Origin: JAGNNV01 sp039932395
GTDB lineage: Bacteria; Acidobacteriota; Vicinamibacteria; Fen-336; JAGNNV01
Direction of reading: 5' to 3'
NCBI GenBank assembly: GCA_039932395.1
Contig: JBDTQB010000175.1
Span: 1-9,190, forward strand
DNA length: 9,190 nt
The notes beneath the pieces were generated by a model. The model was not told where the DNA came from and searched no databases. It saw only the letters and a list, made by a program, of their open reading frames with translations. A program made the translations under genes and the position numbers. Below are positions 1-9,190 of this stretch, piece by piece; position 1 is the first letter of the stretch, and each line of letters starts with the position of its first letter.

Positions 1-48
1 GGATTGAAAATCCACGTGTCGGGGGTTCGATTCCCTCCCACGCCACCA
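1..48 (+). tRNA. tRNA-Phe (anticodon GAA), 3' portion
   Basis: Only the 3' part is present; the acceptor 5' strand, the D arm and the first anticodon-stem bases lie before the window. The window opens inside the anticodon stem (GGA), followed by the 7-base loop TTGAAAA, whose central GAA is the phenylalanine anticodon, then TCCAC closing the stem. A GTGTC variable loop follows. The T arm is GGGGG-TTCGATT-CCCTC, which pairs with one G-T wobble. The acceptor strand is CCACGCC, then discriminator A and an encoded CCA. The loop and the TTCGATT T-loop are standard for bacterial tRNA-Phe. It delivers Phe at UUU/UUC codons. It is transcribed toward the 3' end of mutL, so the two genes are convergent. 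Confidence 0.92.
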
Positions 49-70
49 TTCGGGCGCATAGCGCCCGAAT
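48..70 (+). terminator. Perfect 10-bp hairpin directly after tRNA-Phe, possible terminator
   Basis: ATTCGGGCGC and GCGCCCGAAT are exact reverse complements separated by a 3-base ATA loop. The first stem base is the last A of the tRNA CCA end. A hairpin here fits a tRNA terminator, but no T run follows (the next bases are CCGTGCG), so a canonical intrinsic terminator is not shown. It could instead act with Rho or serve as a 3'-processing signal. Confidence 0.5.
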
Positions 71-285
71 CCGTGCGTGGGAGTTCATCAGGAGGGCGTC
101 GTCGCCCTTCAGGCGCCGTCTAGCCCTCTCGATCCCCGTCGTTGGTGCGGCAACGGCTCGCTTGCTTTGCAAGCTCGGTGCCTGGCTACCGCTAGATTGT
201 CCTCAGCCCCCTCCGTCACCCCGGCGAAGGCCGGGGCCTAGCGCGACTGCCGTTTGAGAGCCGCGAAACTCTGCTGGATCGCTGG
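71..285. other. Convergent intergenic region between tRNA-Phe and mutL
   Basis: No protein-coding gene is supported here. The stretch is rich in short inverted repeats. An 8-bp hairpin (91-98 with 103-110, loop TCGT, one G-T pair) comes first. Next is a 5-bp hairpin (CGTTG 140-144 with CAACG 151-155). A GCTTGC/GCAAGC hairpin follows (160-165 with 169-174, loop TTT). Last is a REP-like palindrome near 219-236. Since transcription arrives from both sides, these are plausible termination or mRNA 3'-end structures, but none has a clear U-tract. Confidence 0.6.
215..242 (+). repeat. REP-like extragenic palindrome, copy 1
   Basis: The core is CCCCGGC-GAAG-GCCGGGG (219-225 and 230-236), preceded by GTCA and followed by CCTAG. 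It matches the widespread proteobacterial extragenic palindrome of the form GTCATCCCGGCGAAGGCCGGGATCCAG, described here from memory. A 6-bp outer repeat, CGCTAG (190-195) and CTAGCG (238-243), encloses it. It lies just past the mutL 3' end. A second copy in the opposite orientation lies before mutL. Confidence 0.6.
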
Positions 286-2070
286 CTAAGAGCGTCGCCA
301 ACCGGTTCGTTCGAACCAGCGGGCTATGTCTTCCTTTGGAATGCGGTGACGGGTCGGGCGGCCGTGGGGGCAGTAGTCCTGGAATTCCGTCGCCAGAATG
401 CCGCTCACGATTTCCTGCATCGTGGCCGTGTTGATCTTCTGGCCAGCTCTCACTGATGAATGGCAGGCGAGGCTTGCGGCAAGGCGATGGGTTCGGCCTT
501 CGATGGTCCAGTGGGTGTCGGAGCTGTCCTCGAGCTGGCGCAACACTTTCGTGATCGCCTCCGCCGGATCACGGCCCGATAGCAGATGTGGAATTGAACG
601 GACCAACAACGATCCGGCGCCGAAAGACTCGATCTCGAATCCCAGGTCGTACAGTTCAAGCGAGGTCTCCTCCGCCAGCAACGCCAGACTCGGAGATACT
701 TGCACTACCGTGGCCGTCAGGAGCGCCTGACTCATGGCGCGCTCGCCTGCCTTGCGCTTCTCGATCTGCTCGAAGCGGGCGCGTTCGTGGCAGGTGTGCT
801 GATCGAACAGCCAGAGGTCGCCTTCGACCACCGCCACGATGTAGGTATCGCGGAACTGGCCGAGGATCACCGGAGGCGTCGCCGGGGCGGAGCCGAATCG
901 CGCCACGCCTTCACCGGTGGGTGCTGGAGTTGCCGAGTCCCACCAGCGACCAGAACTGACGTCCGTCGACGTCGTGGCGTAGGTTCCGGGGGTTTCCGCC
1001 TCCGAGGGCGAAGCGGACCCAAAAGCGGAATCCGCGTCTCGGACTTCGCGGCGCGGCCAGGGTTTCGGCGCTTCACCTGCACCTGTGCTCGACAGGGCGC
1101 GTCGCACCGCTCGCACCAGCGTCTGAAAAATTCTCGATGGTTCTCGGAAACGAACTTCCGTCTTGGCCGGATGGACGTTGACGTCAACCATGTCGAGACC
1201 GACATCCACGAACAGCACCGCTGCGGGTTTGGGATCGAAGTGGCCGAGCGCTCGATACGCTTCGGTCAACGCCTTCGATAGACCGCGATCCTTCACCGGC
1301 CGCCCATTCACATACACGCGCAGGTCGGGACGCGCTCCGCCCTTCGACGCGTCACGTGACACAAAGCCGGAGATCGAGATCCCCAGTTCTTCGTGGTCGA
1401 CCGTCGCCAGTCCGTTCGCGAAGTCACGTCCCAGAACCGCAGCCACGCGCTCTTCCACCGACGCTGCGGGCGGAAGATTCAGCACTTCACGACCGTCGGC
1501 GCGAACAATAAAGCCCACCGCCGAGCGCGCCATCGCCAGCAAGGACACGATTTCCACCGCGTAGCGAAGCTCCGTCGACTCGGCGCGCAGGAACTTCCTT
1601 CGCGCGGGGATTTCGGCGAAGAGGTTCTTGACCTCCACGGTCGTGCCCACGGGATGAGCCGCGGGCATGGGAGGAGAGATGCGCGAGAACGCCACCGCAA
1701 CGACGGCGGCTTCTCCAGAGTCGCGCGTGCGGCTGGTGATGGTCAGTTCGGCGACGCTTCCGATGGAGGGCAGGGCTTCCCCGCGGAATCCGCTGGACGC
1801 GATGTGTTCAAGATCCGAGGCGTTGCGCAGCTTAGAGGTCGCGTGACGCTCAATCGCCAGCGCCAGTTCGCCCGACGGAATACCGGAGCCATCGTCACGA
1901 ACCCGGATCAGGCGCTTGCCTCCCTGTTCGATGTCGATGACGATCCGCCCGGCCTCGGCATCCAGCGCGTTCTCGACCAGCTCCTTGACCACGGACGCTG
2001 GTCGCTCGACCACCTCGCCCGCGGCGATCTGGTTGACGACGTCGTCGGGGAGGCGCGCAATGGATTGCAT
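286..2070 (-). CDS. mutL: DNA mismatch repair protein MutL (endonuclease-type)
   Basis: MutL is the GHKL ATPase that links MutS mismatch recognition to downstream strand removal. The 594-residue protein has the full family layout. In the N-terminal ATPase domain, the NQIAAGEVVERPASVVKEL block begins at residue 13 and is followed by ENALDA with E33/N34, DDGSGI at 59-64, ATSK near 77, and GFRGEAL at 94-100. A transducer domain follows, with YVNGRPV near 253 and DVNVHPAKTEVRF at 296-308. A Ser/Thr/Pro/Ala-rich linker spans about 325-400, then a C-terminal dimerisation domain. The metal-binding endonuclease motif is present as DQHTCHERARFE (423-434; DQHAxxExxxxE with A changed to T). ACHSSVRA (535-542), CPHGRP (567-572) and a terminal FER are also present. 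Nicking by MutL itself is therefore expected rather than a MutH partner. The ATG start aligns with the usual N terminus; its Shine-Dalgarno is weak. It lies 129 bases beyond ppdK, behind a hairpin, so it probably has its own promoter, though none was identified. Confidence 0.97.
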   Translation of the reverse strand: MQSIARLPDDVVNQIAAGEVVERPASVVKELVENALDAEAGRIVIDIEQGGKRLIRVRDDGSGIPSGELALAIERHATSKLRNASDLEHIASSGFRGEALPSIGSVAELTITSRTRDSGEAAVVAVAFSRISPPMPAAHPVGTTVEVKNLFAEIPARRKFLRAESTELRYAVEIVSLLAMARSAVGFIVRADGREVLNLPPAASVEERVAAVLGRDFANGLATVDHEELGISISGFVSRDASKGGARPDLRVYVNGRPVKDRGLSKALTEAYRALGHFDPKPAAVLFVDVGLDMVDVNVHPAKTEVRFREPSRIFQTLVRAVRRALSSTGAGEAPKPWPRREVRDADSAFGSASPSEAETPGTYATTSTDVSSGRWWDSATPAPTGEGVARFGSAPATPPVILGQFRDTYIVAVVEGDLWLFDQHTCHERARFEQIEKRKAGERAMSQALLTATVVQVSPSLALLAEETSLELYDLGFEIESFGAGSLLVRSIPHLLSGRDPAEAITKVLRQLEDSSDTHWTIEGRTHRLAASLACHSSVRAGQKINTATMQEIVSGILATEFQDYCPHGRPTRHRIPKEDIARWFERTGWRRS

Positions 2071-2144
2071 TTTTGTTCCGCTTACGTTGAGGAGCGCCAG
2101 CCGTGATCTTCAACGAATCGACCACGGCCGGCGGGCCTCTTTAT

Positions 2145-2170
2145 CTGGATCCCGGCCTTCGCCGGGATAC
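2145..2170 (-). repeat. REP-like extragenic palindrome, copy 2
   Basis: On the + strand CTGG is followed by ATCCCGGC-CTTC-GCCGGGAT (2149-2156 and 2161-2168), an 8-bp perfect stem with a 4-base loop. Its reverse complement shares the core CCCGGCGAAGGCCGGG with copy 1, so the two copies flank mutL in opposite orientations. It sits between the ppdK terminator-like hairpin and the mutL start. Confidence 0.65.
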
Positions 2171-2199
2171 GTCGAGTGCCCTCACGACCATGCACTCGA

Positions 2200-2200
<1 letters not shown>
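2171..2200 (-). terminator. Hairpin abutting the ppdK stop codon, probable terminator
   Basis: GTCGAGTGC (2171-2179) and GCACTCGAC (2192-2200) are perfect reverse complements with a 12-base loop. On the minus strand the stem begins at the last base of the ppdK TAG. The REP-like hairpin follows immediately, giving two stacked stem-loops. No T run follows on the minus strand, so this may be a Rho-assisted or 3'-stabilising structure rather than a classical intrinsic terminator. Confidence 0.5.
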
Positions 2201-5022
<2,822 letters not shown>

Positions 5023-5031
5023 TGTCTTTAT

Positions 5032-5036
5032 CTCCT
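5032..5036 (-). promoter_or_regulatory. ppdK Shine-Dalgarno overlapping the glyS stop codon
   Basis: The minus strand reads TCCTAGGAGATAAAGACA then GTG. AGGAG begins inside the glyS TAG and is 9 bases before the ppdK GTG. This supports the GTG start and suggests that ribosomes ending glyS help initiate ppdK. Confidence 0.8.
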
Positions 5037-7278
5037 AGGAAGAAACGGCTTTGTCGCCAGAGGGCGACGCAAGTTTGGAAAGATCGGCGATCTCATAGAC
5101 GAGATCGAGAAGTCGAGCAAGTAAAGCGAGTCGATTCTTTCTCACTGTTGGATCGTCGTCCAAAACCTTGAGGGCATCAAAGAATGCGGCGACGTAAGGC
5201 TCCGTCCACGCAATTTGGACCAACCGTGCGCCAATGTATGAAGGGGGGACCTGCTCGACTTTGAGAATGGAGGTGTGGAGCGCCTTTTCTTCCTCGCACG
5301 TGAAGGCACTGGCATCCGGCAAACCGAGGGTTGACGATTCGGCGGACGAAGCGACGATGTTCTTGGCTCTCTTGAAGAGTTGTGCCAAAGATGCGAAGAC
5401 CTCCGGCTCTTCCGCACGCATCTGCACGAGGTTATGCAGCCGCTCTTGCGCACCGCCAACGTCAGACAGAGCGTCTATTCGGGCTTCCAGGACTGCATCG
5501 ACGTCGGCTGGTAAGACTCGGAGCCGCGGGATCGCGTTTTCGTTTGACGTCTCAAACGTCATCGGCCGCGCCGTCAGCAAATTTCGCAGACGCTCGGTCA
5601 AGAATGGAAGCAGCGCACCAGCGGTTTCCTCGCGAGACTTCGACAAGGCGCCGTTAAAGGTCGCGTAGCTGAATTCAATCGCGCGAACCATGTCCAGAGG
5701 TCGCATCCCCGGTGGACAAGGTCCCCAAAAATCGAGAAGTATTCGCATGGCACCCTGCCCGGCGCGGCGAAGGCCATACGGATCGCTGCTGCCGGACGGC
5801 ACTAAACCCAGCGCAAAGTATCCAACCAAGGTATCGAGGCGGTCCGCTAGGGCGATGAGAGCAAAACTACTGCCGATCCCCACCTTGCCGGTGGGTAAGG
5901 CGCCACGTTCGATCGCAATTGGGTGGTAGTGCCATCGAATGGCGTCCGCAACCGCAGACTCCTCCGATCCTTGCGCATAGAGACCACCCATGATTCCCTG
6001 CAGCTCAGGGAACTCACGAACCATCAGAGAGCTCAGATCCGCCTTTGCGAGCAAAGCAGCACGTCTCGCATCGGCGACGACAAAATCATCTGCCCCGGCC
6101 TGCTTGCCTAGCCATTCGGCCAACGCGGAGATTCGAACAGCCTTGTCCTTGTAGCTACCGAGACCTTTTTGGAATGCGATCATCGCGAGGTCGTCAACAC
6201 GACTCTCGAGCGTCCGCTTGCGGTCCTCATCGTAGAAGAACCGCGCGTCTTTCAGTCGAGCGACGACGACGCGTTCCTGCCCTCGCCTCGCGTTCACGAC
6301 CCCCGCCTCATCGCAACCGGAGATCGCCGCGAATCGTGGCGCTCCATCTGGACCGGCCGGCAGCGTGATCGCCTTCTGATGATGCGACAGCGCCGTCTCC
6401 AGCACTTCGATCGGAAGGTCCGCGAACTCTTTGGGAATGGAACCGACGGCGATCGTCGGATACTCGACCAGATCGCACCACTCGGCGATCAAATGCGCTC
6501 CGTCACCGGAAACGCTTCCACCGGCCGCCTCGACCTGACCGCGAATCCGCTCGGTCCGCTTCGCCGGATCGAGCACGACGAATCGCGCCTTGAGCCCCGC
6601 TTCCAATTCCGCGAAAGACTTCACTTCGAAGCCGCGATCCTTCACCTCGCGGGGATAGAAACGATTGCCCATCGAACGAGCGCCGCTCACAACTCGAGCA
6701 GAGCCTTTTACGCCAGCGACGGCATCGAAGATCGTGACTGGAACAACAGCCCCATCGAGCAACGCCACGATCCACTGAATCGGTCGACCAAACTCAAACG
6801 CACCGCGACCGTCGTCGAGCCACGCGTCCCAGTTCATGCGCTTAGGAAAGTTGAAGCCGCGCAGGATCGACGGGAGCAAACCGGCCAGAACGTCGGCAGT
6901 CGGACGGCCAGCGATCTCCTTGGTCGCGCTGACGTAGAGGTCGTTCGATCCCTCCACCTTCGGCGAGAGATTTAGCGCGTCGAGGCCCACGCCTTGTTTC
7001 CTCGCGAAGCCTTCGGACGCCTTCGACCAGTTCCCTGCCGCATCCTTCGCAATCTTCGCGGCTGGCCCCCATTCGACAACCGTCCTGTCCGGCTGACGAG
7101 ACTTGAGAGTCGCAACCAGCACCAGGCGTCGAGATGTCCAGTACGTTTCGGCCTTGCTAAGCCCGAGGTGCTCTCGCTCGGACAAATCGCAGAAACCATC
7201 CTCCAACTGAGTCGCAAGGTTGGAAAGCCACGGAGCCGGCATCTCCTCGAAGCCGATCTCAAAAAGAAACTCAGCCAC
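5035..7278 (-). CDS. glyS: Glycyl-tRNA synthetase beta subunit
   Basis: This is the beta chain of the bacterial alpha2-beta2 glycyl-tRNA synthetase; it binds tRNA-Gly, while the alpha chain (GlyQ) holds the class II active site. The chosen GTG start gives 747 residues opening VAEFLFEIGFEEMPAPWL, the expected family N terminus, with GGAGG 6 bases upstream. The frame stays open for at least 35 more codons to a TTG at 7383, but that extension has no family character. Family blocks (numbered from the GTG) include TSRRLVLVA near 48, SHHQKAI near 300, a DEDRKRTLE block, KADLSSLMVREFPELQGIMG in the middle, and DPYGLRRAGQG. The C-terminal DALR-type anticodon-binding region ends DPTVRKNRLALLARLL...YEIADLSKL. 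It is longer than the roughly 690 residues of the E. coli protein. It is followed 12 bases later by ppdK. Unusually, it is separated from glyQ by 354 bases containing a large palindrome. Confidence 0.96.
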   Translation of the reverse strand: MAEFLFEIGFEEMPAPWLSNLATQLEDGFCDLSEREHLGLSKAETYWTSRRLVLVATLKSRQPDRTVVEWGPAAKIAKDAAGNWSKASEGFARKQGVGLDALNLSPKVEGSNDLYVSATKEIAGRPTADVLAGLLPSILRGFNFPKRMNWDAWLDDGRGAFEFGRPIQWIVALLDGAVVPVTIFDAVAGVKGSARVVSGARSMGNRFYPREVKDRGFEVKSFAELEAGLKARFVVLDPAKRTERIRGQVEAAGGSVSGDGAHLIAEWCDLVEYPTIAVGSIPKEFADLPIEVLETALSHHQKAITLPAGPDGAPRFAAISGCDEAGVVNARRGQERVVVARLKDARFFYDEDRKRTLESRVDDLAMIAFQKGLGSYKDKAVRISALAEWLGKQAGADDFVVADARRAALLAKADLSSLMVREFPELQGIMGGLYAQGSEESAVADAIRWHYHPIAIERGALPTGKVGIGSSFALIALADRLDTLVGYFALGLVPSGSSDPYGLRRAGQGAMRILLDFWGPCPPGMRPLDMVRAIEFSYATFNGALSKSREETAGALLPFLTERLRNLLTARPMTFETSNENAIPRLRVLPADVDAVLEARIDALSDVGGAQERLHNLVQMRAEEPEVFASLAQLFKRAKNIVASSAESSTLGLPDASAFTCEEEKALHTSILKVEQVPPSYIGARLVQIAWTEPYVAAFFDALKVLDDDPTVRKNRLALLARLLDLVYEIADLSKLASPSGDKAVSS

Positions 7279-7284
7279 GAGACG

Positions 7285-7289
7285 CCTCC
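7285..7289 (-). promoter_or_regulatory. glyS Shine-Dalgarno
   Basis: The minus strand reads CTGGAGGCGTCTC then GTG. The strong GGAGG lies 6 bases before the GTG at 7278. This decides the glyS start against the 35-codon longer TTG reading. Confidence 0.85.
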
Positions 7290-7407
7290 AGAGCAACAAC
7301 AAATTTGGACCCGTGCACCCTTCGGAAGTTGCGAGAACAGGGGGTGCGCCGAGATGACGAATCCGGAAACGGTCGCGCCACAAGGACGTCGACTAAGCGA
7401 TGAAGAA

Positions 7408-7593
7408 GCGAACCCAGGGGGCGAGGAGGTCGCACTCGAGCGGGGCCTCTTTCGTGAGTCGCCGCAGTCCGTTTGAAAACATTCACGAAAGCGGAGGCGA
7501 GCAAGGAGGCACACGAATCCGAAGTCTTGTAGACGCAGTGCCGACGCGGGAGCCGTCCCCGCCGAGGCGAGCCTCCTCGCGCCCTGGGATCGC
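7408..7593. repeat. 186-bp palindromic element (MITE-like or structured intercistronic RNA)
   Basis: The outer arms 7408-7445 and 7557-7593 are reverse complements with 34 paired positions, two mismatches (7412/7589 and 7420/7581) and single unpaired bases at 7571, 7434 and 7439. The longest unbroken runs are GCGAGGAGG/CCTCCTCGC (9 bp) and CCCAGGG/CCCTGGG (7 bp). Inside lies a second inverted repeat: CTTTCGTGA (7449-7457) against TCACGAAAG (7483-7491), extended by two inner pairs to 11 bp with a 21-base loop. A weaker third arm, GGCAC (7508-7512) with GTGCC (7538-7542), encloses GTCT-TGT-AGAC (7524-7534). Folded, this is a long stem capped by a branched junction. No transposase gene and no obvious target-site duplication are visible. 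Being transcribed within the recO-glyQ-glyS-ppdK unit, it could affect relative GlyQ and GlyS expression; that is inference. Confidence 0.7.
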
Positions 7594-7632
7594 GGGCCCC
7601 AACGAAGACGCCCACGTCACGTGCAGCAGCGA

Positions 7633-8580
7633 TCATGCCTTCACCTTGGCCTGACTGCCGGAAGCGTCGACGGGCTCGGCCTTCGGAGCTGGCCAGCGAT
7701 CCTCGACGTAGGCAGCCGCAACGCCGCAAGCCAGCTTACGAATCTGCAGCAGCATCGAAGCTCGCTGGGTCACCGAAATTCCACCACGAGCGTCAAGCAC
7801 ATTGAAGGCGTGAGACGCATGAAGCACCCAGCCGAAAGCCGCCAACGAAACGCGCTGGGGGGCATCCTCGTTGAACTTGAGCTTGAGCAACCGCGCCGCC
7901 TCGCTCAATGCCGCTTCGAACAGCTTCATGTGCAAATCCACATCCGCCAGTTCGAAGCTGTAACGCGAGAGTTGGAACTCTTCCTCGTGTCGAACCTCCC
8001 GATAAAGGACGGGCGGGCGATCCGCAGTCTGGTGACTCCACTCAACGTCGAAAATGTCGGCCTTGTCCTGCAGGTACATCGCGATGCGCTCCAGCCCGTA
8101 GGTGATCTCAGCCGAAATGGGCGACAGATTGATCCCTCCCGCCTGCTGGAAGTAAGTGAACTGCGTGATCTCCTGCCCGTCGAGCAAAACCTGCCAGCCA
8201 ATCCCCCACGCACCAAGCGCCGGCGATTCCCAGTTGTCTTCCTCAAAACGGACGTCGTGATCAGCGGGCTCGATACCCAGCGCGCGCAGCGAATCCAAAT
8301 AGAGATCCTGAACGTTCGCGGGCGACGGCTTCAGGATCACCTGATACTGATGATGCTTGTAAAGCCGATTCGGATTGTCTCCATAACGGCCGTCGGTCGG
8401 ACGACGCGAGGGCTGCACGTAGGCCACGCGCCACGCATCTGGACCAAGCACGCGCAGAAAGGTCTCGGGATTCATGGTGCCCGCACCCACTTCCGTGTCG
8501 ACGCCAAGCTGAATCAGACAGCCGTTCTTCTCCCAGAACGCGTTCAACGTCGCGATGATGCCCTGCAGACTCAGACTCAT
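7633..8580 (-). CDS. glyQ: Glycyl-tRNA synthetase alpha subunit
   Basis: This is the catalytic class II alpha chain of the alpha2-beta2 enzyme; it activates glycine with ATP and charges tRNA-Gly together with GlyS. The 315 residues are close to the roughly 300 of the family. Hallmarks are EVGAGTMNPETFLRVLGP (30-47), YVQPSRRPTDGRYGDNPNRL (54-73), EDNWESPALGAWGIGW (114-129), FTYFQQAGG (141-149), EITYGLERIAMY (158-169) and FNVLDARGGISVTQR (259-273). The last 20 or so residues are a low-complexity Pro/Ala/Lys tail. The ATG overlaps the recO TGA as ATGA. No strong Shine-Dalgarno precedes it, so translation is probably coupled to recO. glyS follows only after a long structured gap. Confidence 0.97.
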   Translation of the reverse strand: MSLSLQGIIATLNAFWEKNGCLIQLGVDTEVGAGTMNPETFLRVLGPDAWRVAYVQPSRRPTDGRYGDNPNRLYKHHQYQVILKPSPANVQDLYLDSLRALGIEPADHDVRFEEDNWESPALGAWGIGWQVLLDGQEITQFTYFQQAGGINLSPISAEITYGLERIAMYLQDKADIFDVEWSHQTADRPPVLYREVRHEEEFQLSRYSFELADVDLHMKLFEAALSEAARLLKLKFNEDAPQRVSLAAFGWVLHASHAFNVLDARGGISVTQRASMLLQIRKLACGVAAAYVEDRWPAPKAEPVDASGSQAKVKA

Positions 8581-9190
8581 GATCGAAGCACACTCTCAAT
8601 AACCCGGGAAGAGTTCAGGGACCGTCCAAGATGGTTCTCGATCAGCGTCGCATGGAACTTCCGGATGGGAGCGAGATCAATGCCCGCTGTCTTCTCGGCG
8701 AAGTTCGCGGGCGACAAGCGCAGCGCCGAGCGAAGCAGCGCGCGTGAGTCGGCGTCGAGAATCTGGGTGCGCGTCGACGCGCAGTTCAAACACACCACCC
8801 GCTCGCCCACCCGATCAAAGGCCAGACCGTCGGTGATCGGCTGCCGACAAGAAAGACAGCGTGCGAGAGACGGATAAAGCCCGTGCAGCTTCAGCGTCCA
8901 CGCCTCGGCATATCTCATGACCGCACGACCGTCCGAACCCTTCTGCTTCAGCGCGGTCACGCAGGAACGTCCCAGCCGGTACGTATCGTCGTCACGGACG
9001 TCCGTGGGCAGGAACGCTTCAAACAATTCGGCGCAGTATTCCAACGCGAGAAGGCTTTCTAGGTTGCTTTGGGGAGGTTCCGAGGAACGGATGAGCTCGA
9101 CCGTGCCGAGGCGGAACAGCTCCGTCCCTTCACGGCCGTACAGCGTGGTGCGAACTTCCGAAAGAGGCTGAAGCGACGACTGATAACGAT
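8577..9190 (-). CDS. recO: DNA repair protein RecO, N terminus outside the window
   Basis: RecO works with RecR (and RecF) in the RecFOR pathway to load RecA on SSB-coated gaps and promotes strand annealing. About 203 residues are visible and the frame runs open to the window edge, so roughly 40-50 N-terminal residues are missing compared with a typical 240-250. The TTG at 9042-9044 is an internal leucine codon, since the open frame upstream of it reads as the end of the RecO OB-fold domain (for example LYGREGTELFRLGTVELI). The helical C-terminal domain has RYAEAWTLKLHGLYPSLARC. It is followed by a four-cysteine zinc-finger pattern, CLSC then CLNC (codons within 8781-8858). The stop overlaps the glyQ start. 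Confidence 0.9.
   Translation of the reverse strand, partial: RYQSSLQPLSEVRTTLYGREGTELFRLGTVELIRSSEPPQSNLESLLALEYCAELFEAFLPTDVRDDDTYRLGRSCVTALKQKGSDGRAVMRYAEAWTLKLHGLYPSLARCLSCRQPITDGLAFDRVGERVVCLNCASTRTQILDADSRALLRSALRLSPANFAEKTAGIDLAPIRKFHATLIENHLGRSLNSSRVIESVLRS

Larger units (their letters stand above)
7279..7632 (-). other. glyQ-glyS intercistronic gap, no confident gene
   Basis: These 354 bases separate two subunit genes that are usually adjacent. They hold the glyS ribosome binding site, a short leader hairpin (GTGCACCC at 7313-7320 against GGGTGCGC at 7342-7349, 7 of 8 complementary) and a 186-bp palindromic element. One minus frame stays open across the entire gap. It has an ATG at 7636 overlapping the glyQ TGA as ATGA, an AAGGTG five bases before it, and a TGA at 7271-7273 just inside glyS, giving 121 residues. 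The predicted protein is about one fifth Arg, unrelated to anything I recognise, and is largely explained by palindromic DNA. I therefore do not call it a gene. Confidence 0.7.

Noticed and set aside
1393..2106. 237-residue + strand frame
   Set aside because: Antisense to the MutL ATPase domain, whose conserved motifs are intact on the other strand.
2071..2199. mutL promoter
   Set aside because: TTGAAG near the middle of the gap has no acceptable -10 element at 16-18 bases, so no promoter could be placed.
6169..6975. 268-residue + strand frame
   Set aside because: Antisense to glyS; Arg-rich composition and no motif.
7279..7407. Possible glycine riboswitch or T-box leader before glyS
   Set aside because: Looked for the conserved glycine aptamer core and T-box bases; only a weak 8-bp hairpin at 7313-7349 was found, so there is no support.
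7621..8877. 418-residue open frame on the + strand
   Set aside because: It runs antisense through glyQ and into recO, both clearly recognised; the product has no recognisable domain.

Overview
This window looks like an ordinary housekeeping stretch of a GC-rich bacterial chromosome (about 60% G+C, judged by eye). No phage, insertion-sequence transposase, CRISPR or defence genes are visible. The lineage cannot be fixed from sequence alone. A two-subunit glycyl-tRNA synthetase (glyQ plus glyS), a MutL that carries the endonuclease motifs (so not the MutH-dependent enterobacterial type), a tRNA with genomically encoded CCA, and the order recO-glyQ-glyS-ppdK suggest a Gram-negative such as a deltaproteobacterium or acidobacterium-like lineage. 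That placement is only an inference.

Layout: a tRNA-Phe(GAA) 3' end on the + strand (1-48) converges on a minus-strand gene block. Read in the direction of transcription (right to left), the block is recO (5' end outside the window), glyQ, a 354-base gap, glyS, ppdK and mutL. recO and glyQ overlap by an ATGA. The ppdK Shine-Dalgarno sequence overlaps the glyS stop codon. The recO-ppdK stretch is therefore probably one transcription unit that links recombinational repair (RecO), glycyl-tRNA charging (GlyQ/GlyS) and pyruvate/PEP interconversion (PpdK). A hairpin abutting the ppdK stop codon plus a REP-like palindrome separates it from mutL. A second REP-like palindrome, in the opposite orientation, lies beyond the mutL stop, in the convergent gap with the tRNA gene.

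The most unusual object is in the glyQ-glyS gap. Bases 7408-7593 form a 186-bp imperfect palindrome: outer arms with 34 complementary pairs, 2 mismatches and 3 single-base bulges, enclosing an internal 11-bp hairpin and a smaller third arm. It resembles a MITE-like or dispersed palindromic element, or a structured intercistronic RNA, placed between the genes for the two subunits of one enzyme. Other points worth checking are a roughly 40-residue Lys/Ala-rich insertion in PpdK and the frame that stays open across the whole glyQ-glyS gap.
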